DNA of 64,000 bases from the NCBI GenBank assembly GCA_013433145.1, contig CM024173.1, forward strand, positions 12,048,322 through 12,112,321, in the 5' to 3' direction. Each line of letters opens with the position of its first letter. Position 1 is the stretch's first letter. The translations under genes and the position numbers were made by a program. This document shows positions 50,701 through 63,418 of this stretch, piece after piece. The notes under the pieces were generated by a model that was not told where the DNA came from, did no database searches, and was given only the letters and a program-made list of their open reading frames with translations. The DNA comes from Ascaris suum. Taxonomy: Eukaryota; Nematoda; Chromadorea; Rhabditida; Ascarididae.

Positions 50701-53700
50701 TTCTTGTAAGTATCAAAAGAGTTTATCGACGTCTTAGACGCATGATACTAATAACACTTTATTGCGATCTTATCGCTATTGAATATTAGTTATCAGTGTA
50801 GGCGAGATACAAAATCGACGACGTAAAACAAATTCCTTAAATTTTTGAGCATACTGATAGATATATTTTCAAATGTTCGATAGAAAACTTCGACATATTA
50901 GGCAAATGAAACTTACTTATGGATTGGAATGTTTCCTATTCTTGCGTTTCCCATGTCTCCTCTTCATATACCGTGCTTCCATGTAATTTTTTCTTTAAAG
51001 TGATTCCAAGCAATTGTTATACTATGAATAATATTCTTCGCTTGAACTTTCCTCTATTATCAATAAGGTTTATCCTATTCTTTCCGATCCTTCGCTTCAG
51101 GTATGTATAAGCGTAATGGGTGCAATGTCAGGCCCATTTGTTGGCATATTTGTATTGGCAATGTTTTGGCCACGTGCCGGATTTATGGCCACATTCATTT
51201 CATTTATTATATCAAATATTGCAATGGTTGTGATATGTTTTATGAACTATTTCGAAGATCCATTCAGGGAAAATTTTATCAGCACTAATTCGACGTGAGT
51301 TTATTTATATAACAAATCGTCGTATCTCTAGCAGCGATAACGTTGAGAGTGAGATCGAGTGGGGCGCGAGGAGACACGGAGATAGTGGAAGTCGTTCATC
51401 GAGGTGCACCACAGCTCAAAAGAGCAAACTGGAGAAGGCCGACGTCCCAAGAAATCTGCCAGTCTGAGAGCAGTCGATGAAGAAGACTGGCTCCGCGGGC
51501 TGAGGCCCGCCTTATATAGGCTTCAGGCAGATCAAAAGCACATAAGTCGAACAATGGCATGGCGCGAAAAATAACGCTATAAAAGCAAAATGGTCACTGT
51601 TGCATCACAAATAGATATTTTGGGTTGGCTGTTTAGCGCCACACCCAACACAAATATTTTCAACTTGTTAAATAACTGAATGCAATCGCGATGAAATTTC
51701 GAATGAACCAGTTCAATTTTTCATATTCATTCAGCCGCCGATTACTGAACTTTACGTTAACAATGGATAAAAATAGATTTTTTTTTCATCGCTCATTGAG
51801 GAATGGGGTGAAAAGCTATTAAAAACAAGCCAACAAACTACTTAAGACTTACTTCTCCTAGCTTATATATTCGGCGGTTGAAATATTTTGTTATGCATTG
51901 GAAGCTTTTATTATATACACTCTAAGCACAGATCTAAAAGATGTTATGTGACAAATAGGTAAAGACGGTAAAACCACAAAATTAGTTTCTTCATTCTCGA
52001 AAAATAGGTCTTGTTTTGCTCGGCGAATTCCTGTTCGGTTCCAATGAAGAAGCATTCTTCTAACTGGTGCATAAATTATGCCTTATTACTTTGCTGTCGC
52101 CTCAAAAATATAGTGCTTATTTTTGTTAAGCCTCGAAGGTTGTAACGGGTTAAACGTGACGATACGACAACAACCATCATACGATGCTCATTTCGGTAAT
52201 CCGAATACAACATACATTGCGAGGTTGGTGAATAACACATTTTGAATGACATCTTTCCTAAAGTGTGGAATTTATTAGCACGGACAAATCTGTCATGGAT
52301 TTTATTAAACGGTATCGATGGGGGGATTTATTCCGATAATGCTTCAAGCGTTTATAAAGATACGCCTTTAATTTATTATCGAAGCAAAAGTTTTTTCTTG
52401 TGATACCTTGTTACAGAATAGGTTCATTGCACTAGCATGCGCATACCTTGTGAAAATTGGCTGATTCCGAGTTCAACGGGAAAAATTTTGGATCTAGTAA
52501 AACTGTAAGTGAGATAAAGCGAAAATCTTCTAGAAAACCTCAGTACACCGTCAATAACCGTGCATAAATGGAGAAACCAGTGAAATGAAAATTTTGCCGA
52601 TCTGGGATTTTGCCAGCCTGCTTGGATGCTCACGTTCGATACTACTTCAAGTAGTTATTTATTCCATTTCTATCTAATGGGAAGAGGGAAGATTTTTTTT
52701 ACTCGACAATGCGCATTTAAATAAATATCTACCTTGCACAACATGCACTTTGCATATCACGAAGCTTTTCAGGTTATCAACGTATGCTTACTCTGGTATC
52801 GGTATGCTGATCATGCTCGCAATTGGCGTGCCTATTACATTTTTTTACTGTGACGTGGACCCCAGTAGAATTATGCATCTAACATACTATGGGCGCCAGT
52901 AAGTTCCAATATTTCATTTTTTATGTGCGGTCATCTAATAAAATATCAAATGCTTCGAAATATTTCAGTGAAATTTGTATGTTTCAACTACACTGTGCGT
53001 TCTAAGTGGGTCAGTATTGGCCAATGATCATAAATCGAGATCATATCTGTAGTACAAAACTTTGAGCCGTTCAGTGATAATCGAAAATGGAATTGAACGA
53101 TTTACATAGGAAGCCTATCTCAACAAACAAAATTAAAACAGATCGATGAATTAGCATATTCTATAATATTTTTAACGAATTCAATATAATGAAGGAAAAG
53201 TGTTAATAATACAACAAAGTTCATACAATACTAAATAATAGTGCAAGTATTGCAAAATTATAATATTTGTGGAAACATTTTAGATAGGTAATTTATTGGA
53301 TAGATAAGATTGGTGGGAAAGAAATTTTTGTTATACAAGGATCGCCTCTGCCATAGTCAATGAATTTGTAAATAGAACATTGCATCCTTATCGTAAGGGA
53401 AATACACCTATACTTCATTCTTCGTTCTAAGATTTATTTTCATTGAAAATACACTTTTTGCAAGAGTTTCATGCAATCCTAGCCTCTATTATGTGATTGA
53501 ATGTTTTTATTTAAAAAGAAAACTTTTCCATAGACTGCAAGTTGAATAGAATTTGAAGGAATATTTCGAATATTTCGTTTGCTGATGGCAATAAATTCCA
53601 AGAAAAATTCTTAACATGATGGATTCACTATAATAAATTCAAAAAGATTTTTTCAGTTTACCTTGGCCACAAGATTCGCCTAATGATAAGTCGCAAATCG

Positions 53701-53771
53701 TAGATGGTATTTCGAGGACACCTGATGCAGAAGAGTTTTTGCCAAAGAAGAGATCTTCAGATCGAGTTTAA
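44729..53771 (+). CDS. SLC5-family sodium:solute symporter (SMCT/SMVT-like), 12 exons
   Basis: Exons: 44729-44832, 45532-45695, 46202-46322, 46821-46959, 47426-47500, 48120-48266, 48660-48939, 49848-50014 (or 50034), 50549 (or 50551)-50623, 51101-51294, 52773-52898, 53657-53771 (stop TAA). All phases agree; the product has 568 or 574 residues depending on intron 8. The family moves small organic solutes with sodium across the plasma membrane through about 12-13 helices. Landmarks: TM1 after STVDYAV, the EYMMGGRKMPP loop (about 50-60), GVPAEMF, STVIYAPSVAL, the first SSF signature around GGLKAVVWTDSLQ (about 189-201), FWPVWNLAYDTGR, VNQLAVQRYCS, the sodium-site helix SATLSTLSSGMNSMAAAVYEDF (second signature), and FTAEPLGG. 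The short C-tail ends SDRV, with Asp at -2. The order and spacing resemble monocarboxylate/multivitamin members (SLC5A6/8/12) rather than glucose carriers; the substrate is not determinable. Introns 5, 6 and 7 use GTTC donors. Confidence 0.93.
51318..51650 (-). mobile_element. solo-LTR-like element, 333 bp, with 5-bp target duplication
   Basis: Flanked by CAAAT (51313-51317 and 51651-51655). It is closely similar over its whole length to 33449-33778, including TGTTGGGTGTGGCG on the minus strand and the TATA-like motif at plus 51510-51520. It is inserted only 23 nt after the donor of SLC5 exon 10, antisense to that gene. Confidence 0.65.
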
Positions 53772-56700
53772 TATACAGGTCGAATCGGACGTTCTCATGC
53801 GATTTAGCTAATAGTTCCGTTCGCGATAATTAGGGCATCACTTTCTCATTATCTGAGTATGTAGGTAAAACGTAGTTGTAACCTTCTTGGGCGCACAAAA
53901 GTATACAAAAGCATTTTTACTAAAAGTTGTACCAAAGCTATTGAAATGATCATAATCTGTATTATAAGACTCGCGCGAATTAACTTGATACTACTCCGAT
54001 CTGGTGAGAATAAATTTTGTGCTCGTTATACACATTTCAAGGAATTGGAAAAAGAAATAAACTTTATTTCACCTCCAGTCGTGACGATGGCTCGAAAAAA
54101 ATCGCGATGTATGTATAATGTGTGGACTGAAAGAACATTTTCGACGTGATTGGAAATAGGCGCAGCTGTATTGCAAATCTTATGAGGAAAAAGACATCGA
54201 TCATTCTTACCACAAAAAAAGAACCACCAACTGTTCAAGGTGAATCATGAAGCGCCACGAAGAACAACAATGTGGCCAACTACATACAAGGACGCCGCCC
54301 ACGTCGCCGTTGCAAAGAATGCGAAACCGGAAGTTAACGGGAACAACTATAAAAATTGGAAGTGGACACTGGTTCAAGGAGCGCATCGTGTCACCGAATG
54401 ACTGGCATAGTCTAGGCCAAGCAAATTTGAGTCCACCATGCGTCATGATGACGTCATATGATGGGTAGGCGTATCAATTCTGCAGTTAGTTGTGAGAATT
54501 AAACGTAGAAATTTTCAACGCTTGTGGCCAACTGCAGCGGATCAGCGCTCGCCGTTCGATAATGATATTGGACTTGCATGCCGACATCAATCAGATGTTT
54601 CTCGGAAAAGTAAACAGCTGTCGTCACATATCACAGAACCCCGACTTCAACAATAAGGATGGTGTGCAGCGTAAATATAACTTCAGTACTGACGGAGTCG
54701 TATGGATTGGGGAAGCACGAGAAAATTGATCCCCGCGACGGATAAAAAGCAGGCTGTCAGACATATCGAAATTTTTATATCGTTCAAGTTTTGACTCTGA
54801 AATATGGATCTGTGTGAGAAATGTCAGCGTGTAAAGAGGAATCGACGTGTGTCAGCTGCACATATTTTAAAGTAAAGCGAGTACTTCAAAAAAACCATGA
54901 CATAAAAAATTCAGTGCCACGAGCAGGATTGATTACGATAGTTCAGTTCGCGACAAGTTGAAGAGGTAGATAAAAGGTGTTGTGAATTTGCATGAAACGG
55001 AACATTGGCGAAATGTCAACATGAAAACCATAATGAGATTATATTGGAACACCTTATTTAGTAAGAAATTCGCTTGAGGAGGACTAATGTTAACCTCAGC
55101 TATTTATCACTTATGATAGCTGAAGAGAATACATAATTATGAATAATGCATGCTCGTTAAGATTTTGCAAATCATAGGAAATAAAAGATCTGCATTGCGC
55201 CAAGAATATTTCACAGGATTCGAATTAATATCTTTCATGATTTCACAAGACGGTTCATTATTAGCTTGCCACATGCAGAAAGTTTTTTCATCTGCATGAA
55301 TGCAGGAATGTTGCATACATAGCAATGTGCAACTTTCAGCTGCTCGTTATAACTGACCGAAAGAATGGTCTGTGAATTTCCCCTATGAAGATGCTAATGC
55401 CATGCAATAGTGTAGCGACATTCTTCCATGAAGACGGCTTGTGCCAGGTGCACTCGTTCTCGTGCACTTGATGACTTATTCACAAAATCATGAGAGTGCA
55501 TGTAGTGTTCGTGTTCAGTCTCTTATACTATCTCCGTGAGTAACATTTCCATTCAAAATGTGTTGCCTCAGCTGAGGAAATTGCAGCTGAGTGAGTGAGA
55601 TGGAGCAAGAATGATGCCAATCTCAATAAGCGGCTTGCGCAGTCACCGAACATCATAGGACCGTCGTTCGTGTATTATTTTTTAACTGAAGAACGAAAAA
55701 ATCGCATTATTTAGACATCACCTACATAAGTGCACTTTTCCATTCTACAGTACTCCATGTGAAGTTTTTTTTTCCTGAATATAAGCCACTGAAGGATTGC
55801 CCATTTAATTAAAATTTATATTAAGGAATCATTTTATTTACAATCTATGTACAATTGAAATGTTGCACTTTTCTTCGAAAAATTCTTTAACGCCAGAGGA
55901 ATTCACCTATATGATTGTGGATATATTGTGTTCACTTTTAAATATAGGTTCTCAATAGCATTGTATACTTTGCAATAGGATTTTATCATTGAATACTTTG
56001 TAAAAGGATTTTAAACGATTTTCGAGCAATTTCGTTCCGATATTCAATCACTTCTGGATACTTAGATGGCGTTTTTCGATTTATCAAGAAGTTCCATTTT
56101 GCTTGAGAATTTATTTATTGAAGAATTCTCAAATTTTGCAATGAGCAATTTTATGAGGCAATTTGATGAAATTCATTTTTCTAATAGCGATCTCATTTGG
56201 TTTCTTTTGTCTCGTTATTATTTATCAGTCTACATTGGTGCTTTACATCCAATATAAAATTGAACACGCACATTTACACGTTCAACGACTGTCTGATTTT
56301 TTGTTACTGTCGAATGAATGCCGCATAACCCGATGATTCCCATGAACAGCTAACGTTCGAGGTGATGGTGGCGAACAGTCAACGTAACGACATTGACCGA
56401 CGTATGCCGTAAAACATGACCTCTACCTCATATGGGATCTATCTGAGGTTCATATATGAGTATCAGGCTGGTCGAATTCTCTTGTCCTCTTGCAGCCTAA
56501 AAACCCTGCGATGCTTCAACTGTCAACTCTGATTTGAGAAATTAGTTTTTCAATGCATGTTTTATCATCCATAAGGATCATCCATAATGTGGCTCAAGAC
56601 TGCTTTCTTTTCATATCCTTTCATAGCAGATGTGAATAAGTAATTTAACGGTCTACGCCAATCAACACATAGTGTTCTGGAGTCGAATCCAAATTGATTC

Positions 56701-58556
56701 AACGCGGTTCGTTGTGAATCATTTCGAATTCCGGAATAATCTGCTAGAGCGTTCAGAACCAAAATATTTCTATCATTGATTCAGAGGCAACTTCGACGGA
56801 GGGTGCTAACGAATCAAAACGACACATAATTGACTTCCTAGATCGATATTAACTGATGCTTGTGGATCCGTATTCGTCTTCCGGAAAGATGCTTGTCGAC
56901 TCATATTCTCCGGAAAAATCTGCTACATCTACGAAATTTATTCACCGATTTTATAAATAAATAACTCTAATCTTCAGATTGCTATTTTTTTTTCAAAAGC
57001 GATGTGTTATATAAGCGCGAAGAATATTTAAAGATCAAGGAATAATAATGAATCATTTCAATGGGATTTTTGCGTCCTATCAAATACTATCAATGAATTG
57101 TTAGGATTTGAGAAAACAAATAAAATAAATCATCGAACAATATTTGAATTAATATACTAAGGGTTAATTTTTGATTATAATTTGGCGTAAAACATAAAAG
57201 GAATTTTTTTTTAAAGAAAAATGCACTTCACTCGTCCTCTCGCATTACTGTACGATATACGATTTCTATCCTATGGCATTACCCTATAAAATTTTCATTT
57301 ATACCCGTGAAAAGTAATGATTTTTCCAACAGAAGAGGCAATTAGTCGGCGGAATTGTAAAAATTTTTCGGCGGTTCCTCTTTTCAGAGGTCTCACTTTT
57401 GGTGTTAAATTTTATCGATTTCAACGGCAAGTGTTATCACCGGGGGAGCATTTGAGAAAATCCAATGTGCATATAGAAAAAAAAAAGCAACATTAGCACT
57501 AAGCAACACATGATGAGCGGAAACAGCCATATTTTTAGCTTTATTGTCCTGCCTGAGAAACCATAACCAACGAAGAGTTCTAGTACTTAGGATAAATAGT
57601 TCTTTGAAACGTTTCTGTGAAAAAATATGTATAACTTTGTACAAATGTCATTAGAACTTCAAAAATTTTCTTTCATCCAGCATCCAGGTGAATTTCCCTC
57701 TGTGCTCAAAATTGCCCTCTAAGATGCATCGTATTCAATCCTCTCCCACTTAGCGTCCATTTTTCTGTGGTACGAAATATTGGTCTTTGAGACAATTTCG
57801 ACATTCATTTCGTATGGTCCTCTTTACTATAACTCTTTGTCGTAAATGGTGACCTACAACCATTTGATTTTCATGATCAATAAGTAAATCCACATATTAT
57901 CGCTCGCTTTTTTATACTGCGGCAGTATGACCAAAAAATGAAGGAGTGAAGATATAGGTCATTCATTTCATCTAATCTGAAAAATAGCAACGACATGAAG
58001 ACGGTATAATACTAAAAGACTTGTAACTCAAAGATCGTCGGAAAAGTTTTCAACTGCTCTTCGACTGATAATTTTTTCCACTATCTATTTTCTAACATAT
58101 GCATAAGAAAACCTTGCTTTCCGCAATTAAAAAAAAAATTCTTTCGACCTTTTTTTTTCGTCGTTGGAGCAAAAACGCAGAAATTTACTTACACTTTAGT
58201 TTTTTAATGATAAAATTTTCCTCTATTATAGAATCGCAAACATTTTCAATGAAAAAAAAAATTTTTTTTTCTAATTTAATAAACTTTTATATCATTTGTA
58301 AATTCTGTGCTTTTTCGTCGAATATTAAATAGACAAAAAATTGAATTCCGTGGAGAAGAATAGCCATCTTCCATGATGAACTAAAAAAAACACTAAAAAT
58401 TAGGGACTTAAAAATAGACGGTTAGGCAGATTACATTGAATGCTTCATTATTTTATACAATAGGGAGAGCGGCTAGATATTTGCAGCCATTAGTCTTCCC
58501 ATGCAAAGGCAAGCGCAAAAGAACCCGATTCTAATGTAGAGTACTGCAATAAGGCG
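53772..58556. other. region between the SLC5 gene and the coiled-coil gene
   Basis: The two flanking genes converge here. Short frames at 54247-54468 (+) and 57405-57644 (-) are the most protein-like, but lack motifs and splice partners. I see no supported gene. Confidence 0.45.
54009..54014 (+). terminator. possible poly(A) signal of the SLC5 gene
   Basis: AATAAA lies 238 nt after the stop codon of the symporter; no closer canonical hexamer was seen. Confidence 0.35.
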
Positions 58557-61500
58557 TCAAATTTCGATCATTTGCTCACGATTATCACCATTACTGCTTT
58601 CTGTTTTATTATCCTCTCGATGGACGATACCCACTCTATTCTCAAGATCCACAACATCGGCTTCCATCTCCGACTGCTCTGAAACAATATCATAATATGA
58701 ATCGTTATTTCCTATTTCGTTGGAAAATTTGCATTATTAAAGGTATTCAAGCAAAAAAAATGTAAAGACATATATGTAGGATGTATGTGTTCAACTGTTC
58801 TTCCGTTTGTCATCATTCACTCGCAATCCACTACGGCTAGAACTGCGAACTTTTATTGTGGAAATGTTACCTGTAGTATCATTCAAGCTGATTGATGAGC
58901 TCCGGGTGGAGTTTCTCATTTTTGACGTTTCCGAAATCCTTCATTCACAATCGGTCAAGAATTAATTTTACAACCATCCGATCACAACGAAGACCAAAAT
59001 TTATTAGAATATTTACGCGAACAAAATGGTCAATGAAAATTTGTTGGCAATATTTGCGCATTCTTTAAATTCATTAATGACTAATAAAAATAGCTGATCA
59101 GGCGAACGCTATATAAAATCGCATATGATGCGATTTCCTTCTATTAGGCGTTTTTTTTTTCCAATTTGTAAAACGATGTTGTGATCATATTCCTATGATT
59201 TCTATACGTAAAATATCAGAAGTTTGCAATAAAGAGAATTCCTCGAAATGGAAGGTAACAAAAATAAATCAAAATTTTTTCAAAATCAAATTTGCATTTA
59301 CGCATCCTCATCTTCTTTATGAACGGCTAATTCCTTCTATCTATCTTAATATGTATTTATATTTTCTTTCGATAATATTCTATCAAAAATTTTGTTTCAC
59401 GTTTGAAAACACTCTGCAACTAAACCATCGGATTATTTAGGGAGGAGCAGGAGAGGTAAATTTACAAAGTCTATTATATAACCAAAAACCTACGCGTTAG
59501 ACTTATAGAGTATCAAAATATCAATTTATTCTATCCGAGGTTGTTCATTGGAGTTCGACGAACACAGAAAGATGGACTGATGGGTATCTGAAGGAAGGAA
59601 AAATCATTATTTGCCCAGGAAAAGTCTTAAAGAAGCCAAAAGATTATGGGAATTCTCGATGAAGTAAAGATGGATTATTGGAACATGGTGGAAAAAGGTG
59701 GCCGACTTCAAAGGAATAGTTGTTTTGAAATCTACGGTTTTATAATAAATGGCCTGTGGACCGATGGGAAAGAAGCCGATTTCACTTGCACGCTTCGATT
59801 GGATCTAAATGATGGGGCATCCCCCTATCACTTCAATCGGTAAGACGTCATAATTTGTAAAATGAGACGAGCATCAATCTTTAATAAACCTTAAGAGGAA
59901 CTTGTATCTTTCAAGCATTCGACATATGCATTTGAGTTTATCTGGAAGGAATAATCCGAAACTTTCGAATTATTTCATCGTTATCCACAAATCCCAGATG
60001 TGACTATGGCATATATAGATATCGGCATAGTAAAATAGAACGAATTTCGCCTTTTTATTGGCGCGCCAGTATATGCTGTAAAATTCAAACTATGGACGGA
60101 AATATATTTATTAATATATCCATCATTTTTAACGCAACTATTGCTTAGAAGCTTAGCGTAGCACCTTCATCCACCTCAAGTTTGGTTGGGGGGTTCTTGA
60201 ATCTCTTTGAACAACCTCAATTATATACCTTTTAATAAGGAAAAATGGGATGATGTGCTCGTGTATTATTAAAGTGATAAATAAACTTACGTGTAAGGAG
60301 CTCGATTTGTTTATATTGGCGACGTATTTTCATTTTGAGACAAGCATTTTCGTCACGTAACGATTCAAGCTCGGCTAACGCAAGTCGATATTGGTTCTCC
60401 CACGTTTCACCGTATGCTCCTTGCGATTTGCTAAGACTCTCCAAATGCGAGACCTTAAAGAAATTTTTCTCCTCTCCAAAATAGTATATTACCGATCTTC
60501 TCTATTGTAATACTATCTTCCCTTCTTCCTGCCCCCCCCCCTCCCTCTCTTGAAGTATATTAGGATCTTCCTCCCTTCCCATCTCTTTTGGAGTATAATA
60601 CGATCTCCCTCCTCTCCCTCCTCCTCCTGACAATTGTGGGAACTCGTATAATGAATTTTGCAGAATAAAATTCATCGCTGTATGAAAACTATGAAGGATT
60701 TGCGAGGATTAGCCAACAAAAAATAAAAATTAAAGGCATAGGAATGAAAGAAAAAATGCTGAATGGAAATTCACCGAAAATAAGAACTTCAAAGATTATA
60801 TACAAACATTAAAAAAAGAGTGACCTGTGCGACAGCGCGATCAAGTTGTGCACGTGTTTCTGAAAGCTGTTGTTGTGTTTCTTCAAGCGTTTTTTCGAGG
60901 TGTGAATTTCGTGGTGCTTTTAGTGCTTCTTGTTCTTTTATTAATTCGTCCATTTTCTGCCTCATTCTTCTCCTAAACTTCTTTTTTTTTAGCCGACATT
61001 CTTCACGAATTGAATTAAACTTCAACAAAAAAAAAATGATGCTCAGAATCTTAGAAACATCCAAAGATAAACTTAGACTACTGGACAACGTTTTTTTTTT
61101 TAATTTCAACATAAAATCTTCACTAAGCAAAGTATAAAATTATTCATCGTTTATTATTGAAATTCTCTGAGTAGTAAAAATTATTCATGAAAACTTTTAT
61201 TTTGCAATAGAAATTGACTAACTATTCATGAAAAAAACTAGAGATTCCATGACTAATTATTCAAAAAAATAGAGACATCAGATATTGGAGCTGATATTAC
61301 GAGGGTAACTGCTAAAACTGTCCCTTATAATTTGAAACATGATCGTAAAATTCCCACTAGAGATTTGTCGCATATGTAATGAACATTTGATGTTAAATAA
61401 ATTTGAAAAGCAATTAAACTTTCATAACGGATGCTCATTTTTTAGTGTAACATATCTACAACAATGATTATATCAATAGAGTTATAGAGAAATGTATGCG

Positions 61501-62533
61501 CATCATAGATATTATTATAACCAACCTTCTAAAGGTTTAAGAACCACTATAAATAACGCTAATGAAAAGCGTTTATACTTTATAAATGAGAAAAGCGGAA
61601 AATATTGATGAATTTATTCGCAATTTGATTGCAAAAAAAAAAAGTATTAGCTTTCGAGAAAATTTAACACCAAAAGAGCCCCACGCTTCATATTTTCGAT
61701 GTTTTATATAACAATGAAATGAACACGTTCTATATATAAATTAATAAATGTATAAATGCTATTAATCTAACTTTTCTTCGAGCAATTCAATTTGGCTATC
61801 CTTAATGCTTTTCTCATATTTCGCTCTTAATGCGGCCAACTCGTCCTGTGTTTTTTTTAAACGATGTTCATATTCTTCGCGTTTTCTTTCCTCATCCGAG
61901 ATTGATCTTTCCAACGATTTCGCCTCAGCGGTTAATGTTCGTACTTTTTGCGACAATGAATCACGTTCCTGAAACCACTTTTGAACAGTTTGAAATTTGT
62001 GTCTTTAAAGGGATATGCATGATTATATTAGCGAGAAAGATGATGGTCAGAGCTAGATGGTTCGTCATAATTTTGATTTCAAGCCAGCGTAAAATTCATT
62101 GTCAGCCGCCTAGGAATCCTCCAATCGCATTCCTTAGTCGATTGAAATCTTTCTTCTCTTCCGCGGAGTTCCTGAAGAATCGGTCTATATAAACGGCTAC
62201 TTGAACAAAGAAAAACTCAATAATATAAAAGATCCTTCCTTGACCTAGTCTACATAGACCTGAAACAGTCAAAATAAAATTCATGCTAATGGTGGAGTTC
62301 TACAAACTGTTTTCAGGCAGTGCACTATGCATATGAACTTTTAGCTAAATTTAACAACGAATGCGCAGAACCTTTTCGTTCTCGGCGAGCGATGCCTTGT
62401 ATACATCGATCTCACGCTTCTGAATTTCGATATCAGTGTGTGCATTCAGAATCTGACGTTCCAACTGAGCGATTCGACGTTCGTTGGCAATCTGCGATTG
62501 TGAATTACTTCGTGATAGTGCGTAAGAGTCGAC
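58557..62533 (-). CDS. coiled-coil protein, C-terminal part (5' end unresolved)
   Basis: On the minus strand, five exons join in phase: 62372-62533, 61772-61968, 60825-60972, 60291-60453, 58557-58678 (stop TGA at 58557-58559), giving the last 263 residues. The sequence is strongly charged with heptad-like spacing: NERRIAQLERQIL, SLSQKVRTLTAEAKSLERS, LEETQQQLSETRAQLDRAV, LALAELESLRDENACLKMK and the basic stretch IRRQYKQIELLT, then an acidic tail ending DNREQMIEI. Long coiled coils usually act as cytoskeletal or membrane-tether scaffolds, but I do not recognise the family and give no function. The donor after 62372 is AAG|GTTCTG; the phase-1 alternative AATTC|GTTGTT gives a stop. More exons must lie upstream (higher coordinates): open frames at 62749-62784 (FEATLREAEKEK) and 63371-63418 are candidates. 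An extra Ser-rich exon at 58871-58938 is possible but does not fit the phase directly. Confidence 0.7.
59560..59843 (+). other. two overlapping open frames, possible coding relic
   Basis: On the plus strand, inside an intron of the coiled-coil gene, one frame (TERWTDGYLKEGKIIICPGK) runs to a TGA at about 59660. A second begins at the ATG at 59646 and runs 65 codons (NSCFEIYGFIINGLW, then EADFTCTLRLDL). Base composition is richer than its surroundings. It may be a frameshifted relic; I do not recognise the family. Confidence 0.25.
60532..60541 (-). repeat. poly-G run on the minus strand, 10 G, in the coiled-coil gene
   Basis: A run of 10 C on the plus strand in a pyrimidine-rich stretch (60518-60628). 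It lies in the intron between exons 60825-60972 and 60291-60453 of a minus-strand gene, so the G run is again on the coding strand. Confidence 0.95.
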
Positions 62534-62748
62534 CTTAAAATATCTTCTATACTCGCTAGTTCAACGATATTACGAAGTCATAGGTGTAGTAATATTTGTT
62601 CCACAAGCATCGGTGAGTGGGAAGCTGTGAAGTTAGCAGAATTGCCAAAGTCGAGCTGTTAAAATTGCCATATGTCACGAAGGGAAAGCCTTGACGGATG
62701 GTAAACGTGCAACCCCAACTGTAACCTGACCCCAATTTTCAGGTGCAC

Positions 62749-62784
62749 TTTCTCTTTTTCTGCTTCCCGAAGTGTGGCTTCGAA
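62749..62784 (-). CDS. candidate upstream exon of the coiled-coil gene (minimum extent)
   Basis: Read on the minus strand this holds a charged heptad-like stretch, FEATLREAEKEK, followed by a phase-0 donor GTGCAC that would join the exon starting at 62533. The frame stays open to higher coordinates to about 62840, but I could not fix its acceptor. A second open frame overlaps it (minus, 62739-62960), so the choice of frame is uncertain. Confidence 0.35.
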
Positions 62785-63194
62785 ACCATCATTTCGAAAG
62801 CAAATAGATCTTTCGAATGAAAACTTTTGGGCATCAAGTCCATTGCCGCAATAAGCAGATAATTTTCTTTTTCAATAGTGCTGATCTTACGAAATGCTGA
62901 TGTGGTTACTGCTTTTATCCGTACCGCTTTCTTCCGTCCCTTTAAAACAAAGGCCACCAATACTAATTATCCTCTTCGTCACCCTCTCCCTCCCAATATT
63001 CACATGCAACATTCGGAAGTGATTATGGCCTCAGCTGATGATCAGAGGGAAGGAAACTGTTGGCCGATAACCTACGACAAGACAAGATTCTATTGCAGCC
63101 GGAGATTTAAATTCTGTTATTCCTCTCAATCCAAAAAAAACAAGGCTCATTTAGAAGATGTCAAATATTGTCAGTTCCGGTCACGTCCTCAAAC

Positions 63195-63350
63195 TTAATC
63201 TGGAAGTAGTCGAGCGATTTTATCACGCTTTCGGATGCAGACCCAATCATCACCCGAAATTTGAATAGAAACACCTTTTACAAGCATGATTTCAGTTGTC
63301 AATTGATTTGTGACATAAGTTTCCACAAAGTTTTTCTTCAGTTTTCCTCT
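63195..63350 (-). other. small open frame of about 50 codons, unassigned
   Basis: The minus strand is open for about 50 codons, ending TAA, with protein-like content (VSIQISGDDWVCIRKRDK). It lies between two candidate exons of the coiled-coil gene but is not coiled-coil in character, and it carries its own stop. It may be a terminal exon of an isoform, an unrelated small gene, or chance. Confidence 0.2.
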
Positions 63351-63370
63351 CTGATTCTATCCCTTCTTAC

Positions 63371-63418
63371 ACTAATTCCTTCAAGCTGATCAACATCGGC
63401 CTTCGTCTTGCGACGCTT
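63371..63418 (-). CDS. candidate upstream exon of the coiled-coil gene
   Basis: On the minus strand this 48-nt segment reads KRRKTKADVDQLEGIS, with a good donor (AGT|GTAAGA) and an acceptor-like CACCTGGAG before it. Composition fits the coiled-coil gene further left. No protein family is recognisable from 16 residues; the start could be a few codons upstream. Confidence 0.4.

Noticed and set aside
56690..56720. GAGTCGAATCC as a tRNA B box
   Set aside because: No A box at the right spacing and no cloverleaf could be drawn.
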